Below are positions 1-9,040 of a stretch of DNA of 64,000 nt, piece by piece; the first letter of the stretch is position 1, and every line of letters starts with the position of its first letter. The stretch is from Chamaesiphon minutus PCC 6605 (GTDB lineage: Bacteria > Cyanobacteriota > Cyanobacteriia > Cyanobacteriales > Chamaesiphonaceae), in assembly GCF_000317145.1 (NCBI RefSeq), contig NC_019697.1, positions 3,692,385 through 3,756,384 on the forward strand, given 5' to 3'. A program made the position numbers and the translations under genes. The notes beneath the pieces were generated by a model that was given only the letters and a program-made list of their open reading frames with translations, was not told where the DNA came from and ran no database searches.

Positions 1-2
1 GC

Positions 3-896
3 AAATGGCGATCGATTCCGATTATCATCGTGACAGCGGCTGCTGGTAAATCAATTTTAGCTTCTTGTTTGGATGCAGGTGCAGACGATTTTATTAATAA
101 ACCAGTCGATGGTCTCGAACTCAGAGCTAGAGTCAAGTCGATGGTTCGCAATAAAAAGCAATTCGATCGGATCGAATCCTTATCAAAGCTTCAGCAAAAC
201 AATATTGCCTCATTAGAAAATAATCTCGGCGAATTAGTTGGTGATTTGGCAATCGGTTTTGTGACTGAACTAAGCACGCCGTTAACGAGTATTCAAGAGC
301 AACTTGAGGAGCTAAATACAAATTTAGATCGTTTTAGCACAACTCAAACTCGTTATTTAGTAGAACTAGCGAGTAAGTCGGCAAATAATATTCAAAAAAC
401 AACTTATAAATTTTGGACGTATCTAGATTTTGCTGCCGAGAAGAAGCAACTATATACCGATGAGATATGCAATATTAAAGAAATTATCGAGCAGATCTCG
501 ATCGTTCAAGCTCAATGGATAAATAGGGAAAGTGACTTAATTATCGACATCCAGATCGCGTCAGTTGCTGTGACGGCGAAGCATTGTGAGCTAATCATCA
601 AAGAATTATTAGATAATGCTTTTAAATTTTCTGATGTCGGGACGACGATCGAGATGTGCGGTCGCATTATCGGTAAATCCTTCCACTTTTGGATTGGAGA
701 TCGCCGCTCTGATTATCCGATCGATCGACCGATCTCTAACTCGAATCTACAGGAACAAGAATTAGGATTGGGCTTGAAAGTAGTTAAGAAAATAGTGGGC
801 ATGTACGATGGTTGTTTCGCGATCGATATCAACGAACGTAACGAAACGATCGTATATCTCACGCTGCCTTTGGGCGCAGCAGAGCATCAAAAGTAA
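3..896 (+). CDS. Receiver-domain protein with histidine-kinase-like ATPase domain (5' partial)
   Basis: The open frame runs in from the left edge (the codons before the first GTG at 30 read KWRSIPIIIV), so the N-terminus is missing. The first ~45 residues are the end of a response-regulator receiver: IPIIIVTA, then the conserved Lys in INKPVDG. A coiled stretch follows, then a four-helix-like region where a kinase would carry its H-box. Here it reads GFVTELSTPL, with Thr in place of His. The C-terminus is a HATPase_c fold with an N-box (IIKELLDNAFKF) and a G-box-like LGLGLKVVKKI. It probably works in a phosphorelay as a receiver-ATPase protein that cannot autophosphorylate at the usual His. 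The family is clear; the partner is unknown. Confidence 0.75.
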   Translation, partial: KWRSIPIIIVTAAAGKSILASCLDAGADDFINKPVDGLELRARVKSMVRNKKQFDRIESLSKLQQNNIASLENNLGELVGDLAIGFVTELSTPLTSIQEQLEELNTNLDRFSTTQTRYLVELASKSANNIQKTTYKFWTYLDFAAEKKQLYTDEICNIKEIIEQISIVQAQWINRESDLIIDIQIASVAVTAKHCELIIKELLDNAFKFSDVGTTIEMCGRIIGKSFHFWIGDRRSDYPIDRPISNSNLQEQELGLGLKVVKKIVGMYDGCFAIDINERNETIVYLTLPLGAAEHQK

Positions 897-1053
897 AACG
901 GCACAACAGCGCGATTTTCACTTACCAATCTCAATTGAATTGACGCTTGTTGGTTCTCGAACGCTCTCTCCCATCTCACATGCTCCCAATCCAGCGACAG
1001 CTATCGCACTTCCACTATAATTTAGTAATCCAGATTCTAGTTTCAACAGTCCA

Positions 1054-2463
1054 ATGGTATCGATATCCGCACCGCATCCCGACAGCCGCCAGTACTTGCC
1101 CTCAACTACTCCTGACGCATCGCCCAACCAACACATTCTCCCGCTCACTGCTAAAGTAAACGGCAGCGACTGTTTGGAAATCGGTGGCTGCGATGTCACT
1201 GAGTTAGTACAGCAATTTGGTTCTCCGTTATATATTCTCGACGAGCAGTCAGTTCGCACGGCTTGTCAACAATATCGGGATGGATGGCAGAAATATTATC
1301 CTGGTGAATCCTTGGTAATATATGCGTCCAAGGCGTGGAGTTGTTTGGCGGTATGCGCGATCGCTGGTAGTGAAGATTTAGGTATCGACGTGGTATCGGG
1401 TGGCGAAATTCTCACGGCAATTAAAGCGGGCGTGAGTGCGGACAAAATCTACTTCCACGGTAATAATAAATCAGTTGCCGAACTAGAACTGGCGATTCTC
1501 CAGGGGAGAGGCTCCGCCAACGCCAAAAACTGTCGAATCATTGCCGATAACTGGCTCGAACTCGAAAATATCGCCACGATTGCCAGCTCCCTGGGCAAAA
1601 ATGTCCCCGTGATGATTCGGCTCACGCCAGGAATCGAGTGCCACACTCACGAATACATTCGCACCGGACATTTAGATAGCAAATTTGGCTTCGATCCCAA
1701 TCAGCTCGATGAAGTTTTTGGTTGGTTGAGCAAACAGTCGGCGATTACCTGTATCGGCGTTCACGCGCACATCGGCTCCCAAATTTTCGAGCAACAACCC
1801 CACAAAGATTTAGCTGGGGTGATGGTGGAGTGGTACAAACTCGCACTCAGTCACGGCTTACCCGTTAGTGAAATTAACGTCGGTGGCGGTTTGGGCATTA
1901 AATACACCGAAGCCGACGATCCGCAAAGCATCGACGAGTGGGTAAAAAACGTCGCTACAGCCCTCAAAATCGCCTGTGACGCCCATGGCATTGCCTATCC
2001 TCGTGTTATATCCGAACCCGGACGTTCGTTGATTGGGAGTAGCTGCGTCACCGCTTACACCGTCGGCGGTAACAAAACCGTACCGGGAATTCGCACCTAC
2101 ATCAGCATTGATGGTGGCATGTCCGACAACCCTCGTCCGATTACGTATCAATCCCAATATCGGGCGATGATTGCTAATAAGATGTCCGCACCGATGACCG
2201 AAACCGTCACGATCGCGGGCAAACATTGCGAATCTGGCGATATCTTAATTAAAGATGCCCAAATTGCCGCTGCGGTACCTGGAGATATCTTAGTCGTTCC
2301 GGCGACTGGGGCGTATAACTATAGCATGTCTTCTAACTACAATCGGATTACCCGTCCGGCGGCTGTCTTAGTTAATAACGGCGAAGCAAATATCATTATT
2401 CAACGCGAAAGTTATCACGATCTATTACGGTTCGATCGGTTACCGCAACGATTGATAAAATAG
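1054..2463 (+). CDS. lysA: Diaminopimelate decarboxylase
   Basis: Last step of lysine synthesis: PLP-dependent decarboxylation of meso-diaminopimelate to L-lysine in the cytoplasm. The 469-residue protein has the alanine-racemase-like barrel: PLP Lys in YASKA (about residue 93), FHGNNKS (134-140), HAHIGSQ (237-243), the glycine loop GGGLG (277-281), EPGRS, and the C-terminal CESGD and GAY motifs of the active site formed across the dimer. The length is normal for cyanobacterial LysA, which carry an N-terminal extension. Residues ~151-158 (GRGSANAK) look like an extra loop and are encoded by a copy of a dispersed repeat (see findings). It stands alone rather than in a lysine operon. ATG start at 1054; no strong ribosome-binding site is visible. 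Confidence 0.95.
   Translation: MVSISAPHPDSRQYLPSTTPDASPNQHILPLTAKVNGSDCLEIGGCDVTELVQQFGSPLYILDEQSVRTACQQYRDGWQKYYPGESLVIYASKAWSCLAVCAIAGSEDLGIDVVSGGEILTAIKAGVSADKIYFHGNNKSVAELELAILQGRGSANAKNCRIIADNWLELENIATIASSLGKNVPVMIRLTPGIECHTHEYIRTGHLDSKFGFDPNQLDEVFGWLSKQSAITCIGVHAHIGSQIFEQQPHKDLAGVMVEWYKLALSHGLPVSEINVGGGLGIKYTEADDPQSIDEWVKNVATALKIACDAHGIAYPRVISEPGRSLIGSSCVTAYTVGGNKTVPGIRTYISIDGGMSDNPRPITYQSQYRAMIANKMSAPMTETVTIAGKHCESGDILIKDAQIAAAVPGDILVVPATGAYNYSMSSNYNRITRPAAVLVNNGEANIIIQRESYHDLLRFDRLPQRLIK
1504..1527 (+). repeat. Dispersed palindromic repeat word inside lysA
   Basis: The 12-mer AGGCTCCGCCAA (1509-1520) is the reverse complement of TTGGCGGAGCCT, found in intergenic repeats at 16537-16548 and 55459-55470. 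Here it is translated in frame as part of GRGSANAK. The match was seen directly; the conclusion that it is an insertion is inference. Confidence 0.55.
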
Positions 2464-2565
2464 CCAAATCTGATGCTCGATCGAAGCTATTGAAGCGTCA
2501 TGCGATCGTCGATCGAGTATAGCAACGCCGAACGGGTCAATCCAAGCGACACGATCGAACTCGTC

Positions 2566-2689
2566 CTACTTACTTCTATCTACCAACTCCTTAATAATGC
2601 GCTCCTGTTCTTCTACAGGTGTATCCGCTTTCATACAGTCGATCGGCAATCTTGCTAACATCTTCATGACTCAATAGGATGGTTTGCAT
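2566..2689 (-). pseudogene. Small frameshifted coding remnant
   Basis: On the minus strand an ATG at 2689 opens MQTILLSHEDVSKIADRLYE and then goes out of frame. A one-base shift after it restores KADTPVEEQERIIKELVDRSK and a stop at 2566. Together they would make a ~40-residue protein with an acidic/basic helical tail. The composition looks coding, but no family can be named with confidence; a small antitoxin-like protein is one possibility. It sits in the lysA-DUF6882 gap. Confidence 0.35.
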
Positions 2690-3119
2690 AAATACCTCTC
2701 AGCGTCGCTACATATTATGACAAGATCTAATAATCGATCGAGTCATTCGCTTAGCGTCTCAAAGGTAGAATCGATCCAATGAAAAGGCTATAATTATTCA
2801 ATCGCTCGATTCTATTTCCTGACTAATATCAGGACACAAATATTAATCTTGTAGGGGCAAGTTTGTGCGATCGATTCAAACCTGAAATCGACCTAATTCA
2901 AACCTGCCCAACCCCAACAATAACCTAAATATTTTTCTTCGCCAACGCGATCGATAAATTCGATCTGGATGTTAATTGTGGGTGAGGGCGGGTTCGTACA
3001 AAGGTTATTGTTACAATCGAAATTAATGGCATAAACCCGCCCCTACAGATTTTTGATTTTATGGTGATTCGTTAGTCAGCGTAGCCTCTCGCCTGGAGAA
3101 TCATATTGCAAATACATAA
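2690..3119. repeat. Intergenic stretch with a GTAGGGGC-bounded dispersed repeat
   Basis: No gene is seen here. The segment 2851-3046 is bounded by inverted GTAGGGGC / GCCCCTAC and contains internal ACCTGCCC and GGGCGGGTT words. A second segment of the same layout and size lies at 25049-25243. It looks like a small non-coding dispersed element. Confidence 0.5.
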
Positions 3120-3800
3120 TTAAGTTGCTAACAACTGTGGCTGAAGGGAACCACTAATCTCTGATATTCGCTTTTGAGAATCAAATATTATTTTAATTGT
3201 ATCATTGCCACGGATAGCGTTTATTTTATCTTCCGATAATTCAACGGTGAACCCTTGTGAATTGAGAAACGACTCACACATAATCCAATGCTCGACATCC
3301 ACATTGGAAATAACGTCAGTAATTACCTCAATTGCTTGAGCCGCATCTATAGAGGAGAAAACTTCATTTGGGACATTGAAGACTAGAAAAAACAAGGCAC
3401 CACCAGAATAAGGAGCGCGATAATAACAACATTTATTATCGTTTAAACCTGACGCTGCAAGGGATATTGAATGCCCATCAACGACATCAAGTGAAAAACT
3501 TCGATTTGTAAACTCTTCGATAGTATGCTGATTGCCAAAATCACGTAAAGCATTGCAAGACTGCAATATATTTGTTGAAAAATTGCTGCCCTCATTAGCC
3601 CAAGCCCATAGCCATGAATTATCTCCCTCAGCTTCTGTCCCTAGCAATTGAATTGGATACTGAAGATCCGCTCCAAATGCTACTACTCCTTGCTTGATGT
3701 TGATATTAAAATTTCGCTCTCCAAGGAATTGACCGAACTGGATTTGTTTGGCAAATGCAGTACCAACCTGCTGTGAAAGAATCTTAGTGAAGACATTCAT
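3120..3800 (-). CDS. DUF6882-like protein of unknown function
   Basis: A 226-residue soluble protein without signal peptide or membrane segment. The core NSWLWAWANEGSNF with the surrounding LQYPIQLLGTEAE pattern resembles the DUF6882 family, whose function is not established. The assignment is from memory of the motif, not a search. The gene is more AT-rich than its neighbours, is poor in CGATCG words, and stands alone between lysA and the divergently transcribed smc. ATG start at 3800 is the first in the frame. A recently acquired accessory gene is possible. Confidence 0.6.
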   Translation of the reverse strand: MNVFTKILSQQVGTAFAKQIQFGQFLGERNFNINIKQGVVAFGADLQYPIQLLGTEAEGDNSWLWAWANEGSNFSTNILQSCNALRDFGNQHTIEEFTNRSFSLDVVDGHSISLAASGLNDNKCCYYRAPYSGGALFFLVFNVPNEVFSSIDAAQAIEVITDVISNVDVEHWIMCESFLNSQGFTVELSEDKINAIRGNDTIKIIFDSQKRISEISGSLQPQLLAT

Positions 3801-3970
3801 AATCGATAGTATCTAGTCTTAGTATCATTAAGTGTTCCCTAATAATTCGATCGAGTTTGCCCAAACACACAAACAGATTCGACCCAGACGCTACATAGTA
3901 GGGATTCTCTGCTAAGATAAACTCTTGGGAAAATGCGGACTCGTGCCGCCAAGGGATGCATCTAGAACTT

Positions 3971-6900
3971 ATGGTACACATCAAACAGGTAGAACTGTCC
4001 CATTTCAAGTCCTTCGGTGGTACTACCAAAGTCCCGATCTTACCCGGATTTACCGTGGTATCGGGGCCGAATGGTTCCGGTAAATCGAATATTCTCGACG
4101 CACTATTATTTTGTCTGGGATTGGCTAGCTCCAAAGGGATGCGGGCGGAACGGTTGCCGGATTTAGTCAATCACGATCGATCGAATCACAAAGGCGCGTC
4201 TGAAGCGATTGTGACGGTGACGTTCGATCTGGAAAATGATGATGAGCCAGCACCAGAAATTGAGGTTGTAGATGTCAGTAGTGTCTCCCCTGCTCCGCCG
4301 AAGCAGCGGTTGGCGAATGAGTGGGTGGTGACGCGGCGGTTGCGGGTGAATGCTCAGGGCGGTTATACGTCGAATTATGCGATTAATGGCGAGGCTTGCA
4401 ATCTGGCGGAGTTGCACGAGCAATTGAACGCGCTGCGGATTTATCCTGAGGGCTATAATGTCGTGTTGCAGGGGGATGTCACCAGCATCATCTCGATGAA
4501 TAGTAAGGAGCGGCGGGAAATTATCGACGAGTTGGCAGGTGTGGCAGCATTCGATCGCAAGATCGATCGCGCGAAGGATACACTAGATGAGGTCAAGGAA
4601 AAGGTCGAGAAATGTAATATCGTCGCCGCAGAATTGGTGGTGCAACGGGATAAGTTAGCACAGGATAAGATTAAGGCGGAGAAGTACCAAAGATTGCGGA
4701 CGGAGTTTCAACAGAAATCTGTCGAAGAGGTGGTCTTAAAGTGGCAAAATTTACAACAGAAACAGGCGACAATTCAAACAGATTTAGGTAAGGGAAAAAT
4801 TGCTCTAGGCGAGCTGGACAAACAACTCGTCGATTTGCAAGGAGAAATCGGCACGACGACGGCGGAAGTCGAACGATTGAATGCGTGCGTACGGGCATTG
4901 GGTGAAGAGAAATTATTAGCCGCTCAAGCGGAACTGGCAACGCAACAGGCAGAGCAGCGGCAACTGACACTGCAAAAAGAAGAACTAACCGCAACTCGAT
5001 CGAACACTCATACTAACCAACAGCAATCCGCAAATCAATTAGCTAATTACGAGCAAGAATTTCATCGTTTAACTAGCGAGCAGCAGCAGTTAGAAACTAC
5101 CCAACTGAAAAAGTCGGTAGCCGATCGTGATGAAGCCAAATATCAACTAGAATTAACCAAAGAAAAAGCCAGCTCGATCGCATCTGCATCGACGGCGTGG
5201 GTAGAGGAACAAACTCAAGTTAGTCGGCAGATCGAAACGACTCTGCAACTATTAAGTAAACAGCGCACAGCTCAAGCGCAACTTACCGAACGTCGCAGTC
5301 AATTAACTGCAAAAATTGCTGAAGAAACCGCACGATTGGCAACTGTTACGCCAGAATTAGCAGCAAACCAAAACAAGGTTTCTGACTTAGAAAATAAACT
5401 CGCTCAAGCTACTGGCGACTTAGCGGTATTAGAGAATAAACTTAACGCCGTTCAAGCAAATGTCGATACCCAACTCGAAACCCAAAAAAGATTATTACAA
5501 GAACAGCGCGACAAACAGCGATTAGTAGATAAATTAGAAGCCCAAAATCAGGCGCAAGCAGAAGCCCAAGGCACTTTTGCGACCAAAATTATTAAAGAAG
5601 CCAAAATTCCTGGCGTCTATGGCTTGGTAGCCCAATTAGGTAACGTCGCTCCGGCTTATCAATTGGCTCTAGAGATTGCTGCTGGAGCGAGAATGGGTAA
5701 CTTAGTCGTCGAGGATGATGGCGTTGCTTCGCGCGCGATCGAAATTCTCAAACAAAAACGCGGCGGACGGGCGACATTTTTACCATTAAATAAGATTAAT
5801 GCTCAGCCATTAAAAGAGAATGCCGCACTCAGAGCGACTCAAGGTTTTATCGATTATGCCGTCAATTTGGTAGACTTCGATCGCGAGTATGAGAATATCT
5901 TTAATTATGTGTTTGGTGGGACAATTGTATTCGACAGGCTCGATCGAGCGCGGAGTTTATTAGGCAGACATCGGATCGTTACGCTCGATGGCGAATTGCT
6001 CGAATCCAGCGGGGCAATGACGGGGGGTAATATTTCCCAAAAATCCACGCTCCATTTTGGTACCGCCGATGCGAGTGAATCTGCCGAAGTTCGTAGTCTC
6101 CAGCAGCGGCTGGGCGAAATCGAACAGATTTTGCAAGTCAGTATTGAAGTAGTCAATAACAGCAATACCGAACTCCGTAAACTCACTACCGCTGTATCTG
6201 ATACTCGCCAAAATCAACGGGAAATCAAACTCAATTTCGAGCGCAATCAACAGGAAATCGGGCAATTAACAACCCAACAAACCCAACTTCAACAGCAGAT
6301 TTTTAAAAACCAGCAAGATCTCGATCGGACCATCACCGATCTTACTGCACTAGAACAAGCCTTACCCGCCCAGGAAGCCGCCCTCGCGGAGCTTCATGCC
6401 GAACTAGCCGAACTCGAAAAATCAGGCGTTCACAGCGATTGGCAAGCCATTCAGACAGAGATTAAATCCCAAGAACAACAATTAAATCAACGCCAACAAG
6501 CCTTAACCGCCTTCGAGCAAAAACTCCAAGAAATCGATCGCCAACGCAGTATCTTAACTGAAAAAATCTCTGAAAATCAGCGACGGACATCTGAATATAT
6601 CGAACAAATTGGCGGACTCGATCGCAAGTTGACCGATATTAATACTAGACTAACTGGGATTGGGGACTCGATCGCCACCACCAAAGCATCGCTCGTCATC
6701 CTCGAACAAGAACTTGGCACCGACAAACAAGAACGCGACAAAGCCGAAGCCAAACTGCGCCAACTCCACCTCAACCTCCAAGAATTGCAGTGGGAGCAGC
6801 AAAAACTCACCGAACTCCAACAGCAACGCCAAACCGAAATCGATAACCTGATTATCCAAATCGCCACCCAACGCACCGAACTCCCCGCCGAACTCCCCGA

Positions 6901-7582
6901 ACTCCCCCCCGAATCTCAAACCGACGAATACCTCGCCTCCCTCCAATCCCAAATCCGCCTGCTTCAAAAGCGGATGGAAGGAATGGAACCCGTCAACATG
7001 CTCGCCCTCGAAGCTTACGAAGAAACCAATAACCGCCTCCAAGAACTCAGCGACAAACTCGCCACTCTTGAAGCCGAAAGCATGGAACTCCTGCTCCGCA
7101 TCGAAAACTTCACCACCCTGCGCTTCCAAGCATTTAGCGAAGCCTTTGATGCCGTCAATGCCAACTTCCAAAACATCTTCGCCGAACTCTCTGACGGGGA
7201 CGGCTTCCTTCAATTAGAAGATGCTGAAAACCCCTTCAACGGCGGCTTAAATCTCGTCGCCCACCCTAAAGGTAAACCCGTTCAACGCCTTTCCTCAATG
7301 TCAGGGGGCGAGAAATCCCTCACAGCTCTAAGTTTTATCTTTGCCCTCCAACGCTATCGCCCATCGCCCTTCTACGCCTTCGATGAGGTAGATATGTTCC
7401 TGGATGGGGCGAATGTGGAACGCTTGTCGAAGATGATTCGCAAGCAAGCCAATCAAGCTCAGTTTCTAGTCGTGAGTCTGCGTCGTCCGATGATTGAAGC
7501 GGCGGATCGGACGATCGGGGTGACGCAAGCACGGGGAGCTTATACTCAGGTATTGGGCATCAATCTCAAGACTTCAGCGTAG
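3971..7582 (+). CDS. smc: Chromosome segregation SMC ATPase
   Basis: Condensin-type ATPase that organises the chromosome with ScpA/ScpB. The 1203 residues show the full SMC layout. The N-terminal ATPase half has Walker A GPNGSGKSN (about 32-40). Next come a long Gln/Glu-rich coiled-coil arm, a hinge (~535-660, including VYGLVAQL and a GGRATFLPL segment), and the returning coiled coil. The C-terminal half has the ABC signature LSSMSGGEKSL (~1107) and Walker B FYAFDEVDMFLD (~1133). The start was set at ATG 3971 (MVHIKQVELSHFKSF), the family's usual beginning; an ATG five codons upstream is also in frame. Codon use in the last third is visibly C-richer, with short CCGAACTCC tandem words around 6880-6910. 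Confidence 0.97.
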   Translation: MVHIKQVELSHFKSFGGTTKVPILPGFTVVSGPNGSGKSNILDALLFCLGLASSKGMRAERLPDLVNHDRSNHKGASEAIVTVTFDLENDDEPAPEIEVVDVSSVSPAPPKQRLANEWVVTRRLRVNAQGGYTSNYAINGEACNLAELHEQLNALRIYPEGYNVVLQGDVTSIISMNSKERREIIDELAGVAAFDRKIDRAKDTLDEVKEKVEKCNIVAAELVVQRDKLAQDKIKAEKYQRLRTEFQQKSVEEVVLKWQNLQQKQATIQTDLGKGKIALGELDKQLVDLQGEIGTTTAEVERLNACVRALGEEKLLAAQAELATQQAEQRQLTLQKEELTATRSNTHTNQQQSANQLANYEQEFHRLTSEQQQLETTQLKKSVADRDEAKYQLELTKEKASSIASASTAWVEEQTQVSRQIETTLQLLSKQRTAQAQLTERRSQLTAKIAEETARLATVTPELAANQNKVSDLENKLAQATGDLAVLENKLNAVQANVDTQLETQKRLLQEQRDKQRLVDKLEAQNQAQAEAQGTFATKIIKEAKIPGVYGLVAQLGNVAPAYQLALEIAAGARMGNLVVEDDGVASRAIEILKQKRGGRATFLPLNKINAQPLKENAALRATQGFIDYAVNLVDFDREYENIFNYVFGGTIVFDRLDRARSLLGRHRIVTLDGELLESSGAMTGGNISQKSTLHFGTADASESAEVRSLQQRLGEIEQILQVSIEVVNNSNTELRKLTTAVSDTRQNQREIKLNFERNQQEIGQLTTQQTQLQQQIFKNQQDLDRTITDLTALEQALPAQEAALAELHAELAELEKSGVHSDWQAIQTEIKSQEQQLNQRQQALTAFEQKLQEIDRQRSILTEKISENQRRTSEYIEQIGGLDRKLTDINTRLTGIGDSIATTKASLVILEQELGTDKQERDKAEAKLRQLHLNLQELQWEQQKLTELQQQRQTEIDNLIIQIATQRTELPAELPELPPESQTDEYLASLQSQIRLLQKRMEGMEPVNMLALEAYEETNNRLQELSDKLATLEAESMELLLRIENFTTLRFQAFSEAFDAVNANFQNIFAELSDGDGFLQLEDAENPFNGGLNLVAHPKGKPVQRLSSMSGGEKSLTALSFIFALQRYRPSPFYAFDEVDMFLDGANVERLSKMIRKQANQAQFLVVSLRRPMIEAADRTIGVTQARGAYTQVLGINLKTSA

Positions 7583-7640
7583 AGATATTGTGGTCGATCT
7601 CTGTCATTGCTTATACCTCGTGTCCTGTTATAACTAAGTC

Positions 7641-8111
7641 ATGTCTAATCTAGTTCCAGATTCAGGAGATCGCAGCGATAGCCAAATTACTCCGAATGAC
7701 AGAGATAGTCCCGATTTATATTTCCAGGAGCTAATCGTCCAGCAACAAAACTCCTTAACTCCCACAACAGATCTCGACGAGTACAAGAAAAGACTGGAGA
7801 TTATCCAGATGGCGATCGATCTCAGTGAAAAGAAGACCAATATAGAGCGCAAGGCTACTCAGGATGCAATAAATTTAGAGATTGCTAAAATAGAATTAAG
7901 CGATCGCCAGATTCGATCGACTGAAGTAAAATTCAAAACTATATTTAAGATCGTTGCTATTCCTGCATTCATTGGTGCTGGAATATATATCTGGTATACT
8001 TCCGATTCAATTTTAGGATCTGCGCTTTTATTTTTAGGCTTACGACTGGCTCTATCTAATGAAGATGCAATGAAAAGTATTAATACGATTAAAGACTTAC
8101 TTTCAAAATAG
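7641..8111 (+). CDS. Small coiled-coil membrane protein, unknown function
   Basis: A 156-residue protein of no recognised family. Residues ~1-40 are polar and probably disordered. Residues ~45-95 form a charged amphipathic helix (EYKKRLEIIQMAIDLSEKK and following). Residues ~100-137 hold two hydrophobic segments split by a short loop (FKIVAIPAFIGAGIYIWY and GSALLFLGLRLAL). A short charged tail follows. The layout suggests a cytoplasmic coiled coil anchored by a membrane hairpin. It lies 35 bp upstream of another two-helix membrane protein on the same strand, so the two are probably co-transcribed. Both are AT-rich beside smc. Confidence 0.65.
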   Translation: MSNLVPDSGDRSDSQITPNDRDSPDLYFQELIVQQQNSLTPTTDLDEYKKRLEIIQMAIDLSEKKTNIERKATQDAINLEIAKIELSDRQIRSTEVKFKTIFKIVAIPAFIGAGIYIWYTSDSILGSALLFLGLRLALSNEDAMKSINTIKDLLSK

Positions 8112-8145
8112 CTATTAGCTAGCCCTTAATATACAAGCCGATTAT

Positions 8146-8877
8146 ATGCAAGATCGAATCAATCAAAACATTGAAAAAAAATCAAATCTTACACCATCAA
8201 TTGAATTAATCAATGGATATTACTTATCATTTTTAGCAATAGGATTATCTTTAGTTTTATTGAGAAACGATCTTAGTAGCGACCTAAAGCAAGGATTATT
8301 TTTTGTCTTAATGGCTTTGATATTTGGTTCTATCGATCTATTCAAGAGTGCTGCTAACAAAGAAATCAATGCAGGCGAAGACAAGCGATATTCAAAAATA
8401 GTTGTACATGGAGATTATTATAATCGAATTGGAGATGAGGTCTACAATACATCAAATGAGAATATTGCAGATATCAAAATGGATACTCCATCTAACTACT
8501 TTGATGTCCTTAAAGTAATTGAGGTAGTACCAGATTCACCAAATCCAAACCAACCAGGCATCAAAGATGTATTGGTTCAATTACATTCTTATGTTGAATC
8601 TGATTCAACATTATTAGTATCAGAGAAAGAAAAAATATTTGAGTTAATTAAACAAATGGCGATCGAAGCCCAAGCAGATCCAATTAATAACTATGCAATA
8701 TCTGTTATTGAATCAATCCAGAAAATAGATAGAAACACAGATTTTAAAGCTCGGATTGTTCGGGCTTTAAAAGCTGGCTCAATGTTAGCATTTGATGAAT
8801 ACTTGTCCAAAAATTCATCTATAAAAATTGTGGAAGCTGCTATTAAAGGATGGATGGAAGAAACAAAACAAACATAG
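8146..8877 (+). CDS. Membrane-anchored protein with GDYYN segment, unknown function
   Basis: A 243-residue protein. Two hydrophobic helices near the N-terminus (about 25-42 and 49-66) form a membrane hairpin, followed by a cytoplasmic part. Its middle segment (VVHGDYYNRIGDEVYN) recalls the glycine/aspartate/tyrosine linkers (GDY...) of cyanobacterial signalling or conflict proteins. The C-terminal ~110 residues are helical, with a late Lys-Ala-Gly stretch like the end of those proteins. This resemblance is an inference; no enzyme motif is present. It probably forms an operon with the preceding membrane protein. It is strongly AT-rich, which suggests transfer. Confidence 0.65.
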   Translation: MQDRINQNIEKKSNLTPSIELINGYYLSFLAIGLSLVLLRNDLSSDLKQGLFFVLMALIFGSIDLFKSAANKEINAGEDKRYSKIVVHGDYYNRIGDEVYNTSNENIADIKMDTPSNYFDVLKVIEVVPDSPNPNQPGIKDVLVQLHSYVESDSTLLVSEKEKIFELIKQMAIEAQADPINNYAISVIESIQKIDRNTDFKARIVRALKAGSMLAFDEYLSKNSSIKIVEAAIKGWMEETKQT

Positions 8878-8910
8878 TAAGCTCGATCGTCGGTCGATTA
8901 TAATTTTAAG

Positions 8911-8958
8911 CTCGAAACGATCGAATATATTTAGGAGATCTTGCACAACAGGAGTCAT
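8911..8958 (-). pseudogene. Truncated antitoxin-like gene start
   Basis: On the minus strand a strong Shine-Dalgarno (AAGGAG, complement of 8965-8970) precedes ATG 8958 and the peptide MTPVVQDLLNIFDRFE. This resembles the start of small cyanobacterial antitoxin/addiction-module proteins (M-x-x-x-V-x-x-L-L-x-x-F-D). After ~16 residues the similarity stops, and the frame runs antisense into the neighbouring gene until a stop near 8818. It is most likely a decayed module fragment. Confidence 0.35.
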
Positions 8959-9040
8959 AGTTTTCTCCTTTTCAATTTTAAGTAGAAAGGGAATATAGGT
9001 AAATCCTTAGTAAACCTTCTTCCCTATCTACGGCTCGATC

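Noticed and set aside
6650-7213. 187-residue open frame antisense to smc
   Set aside because: Its Phe/Gly/Glu-rich sequence is the shadow of the Gln/Glu-rich coiled coil on the other strand; smc is unmistakable here.
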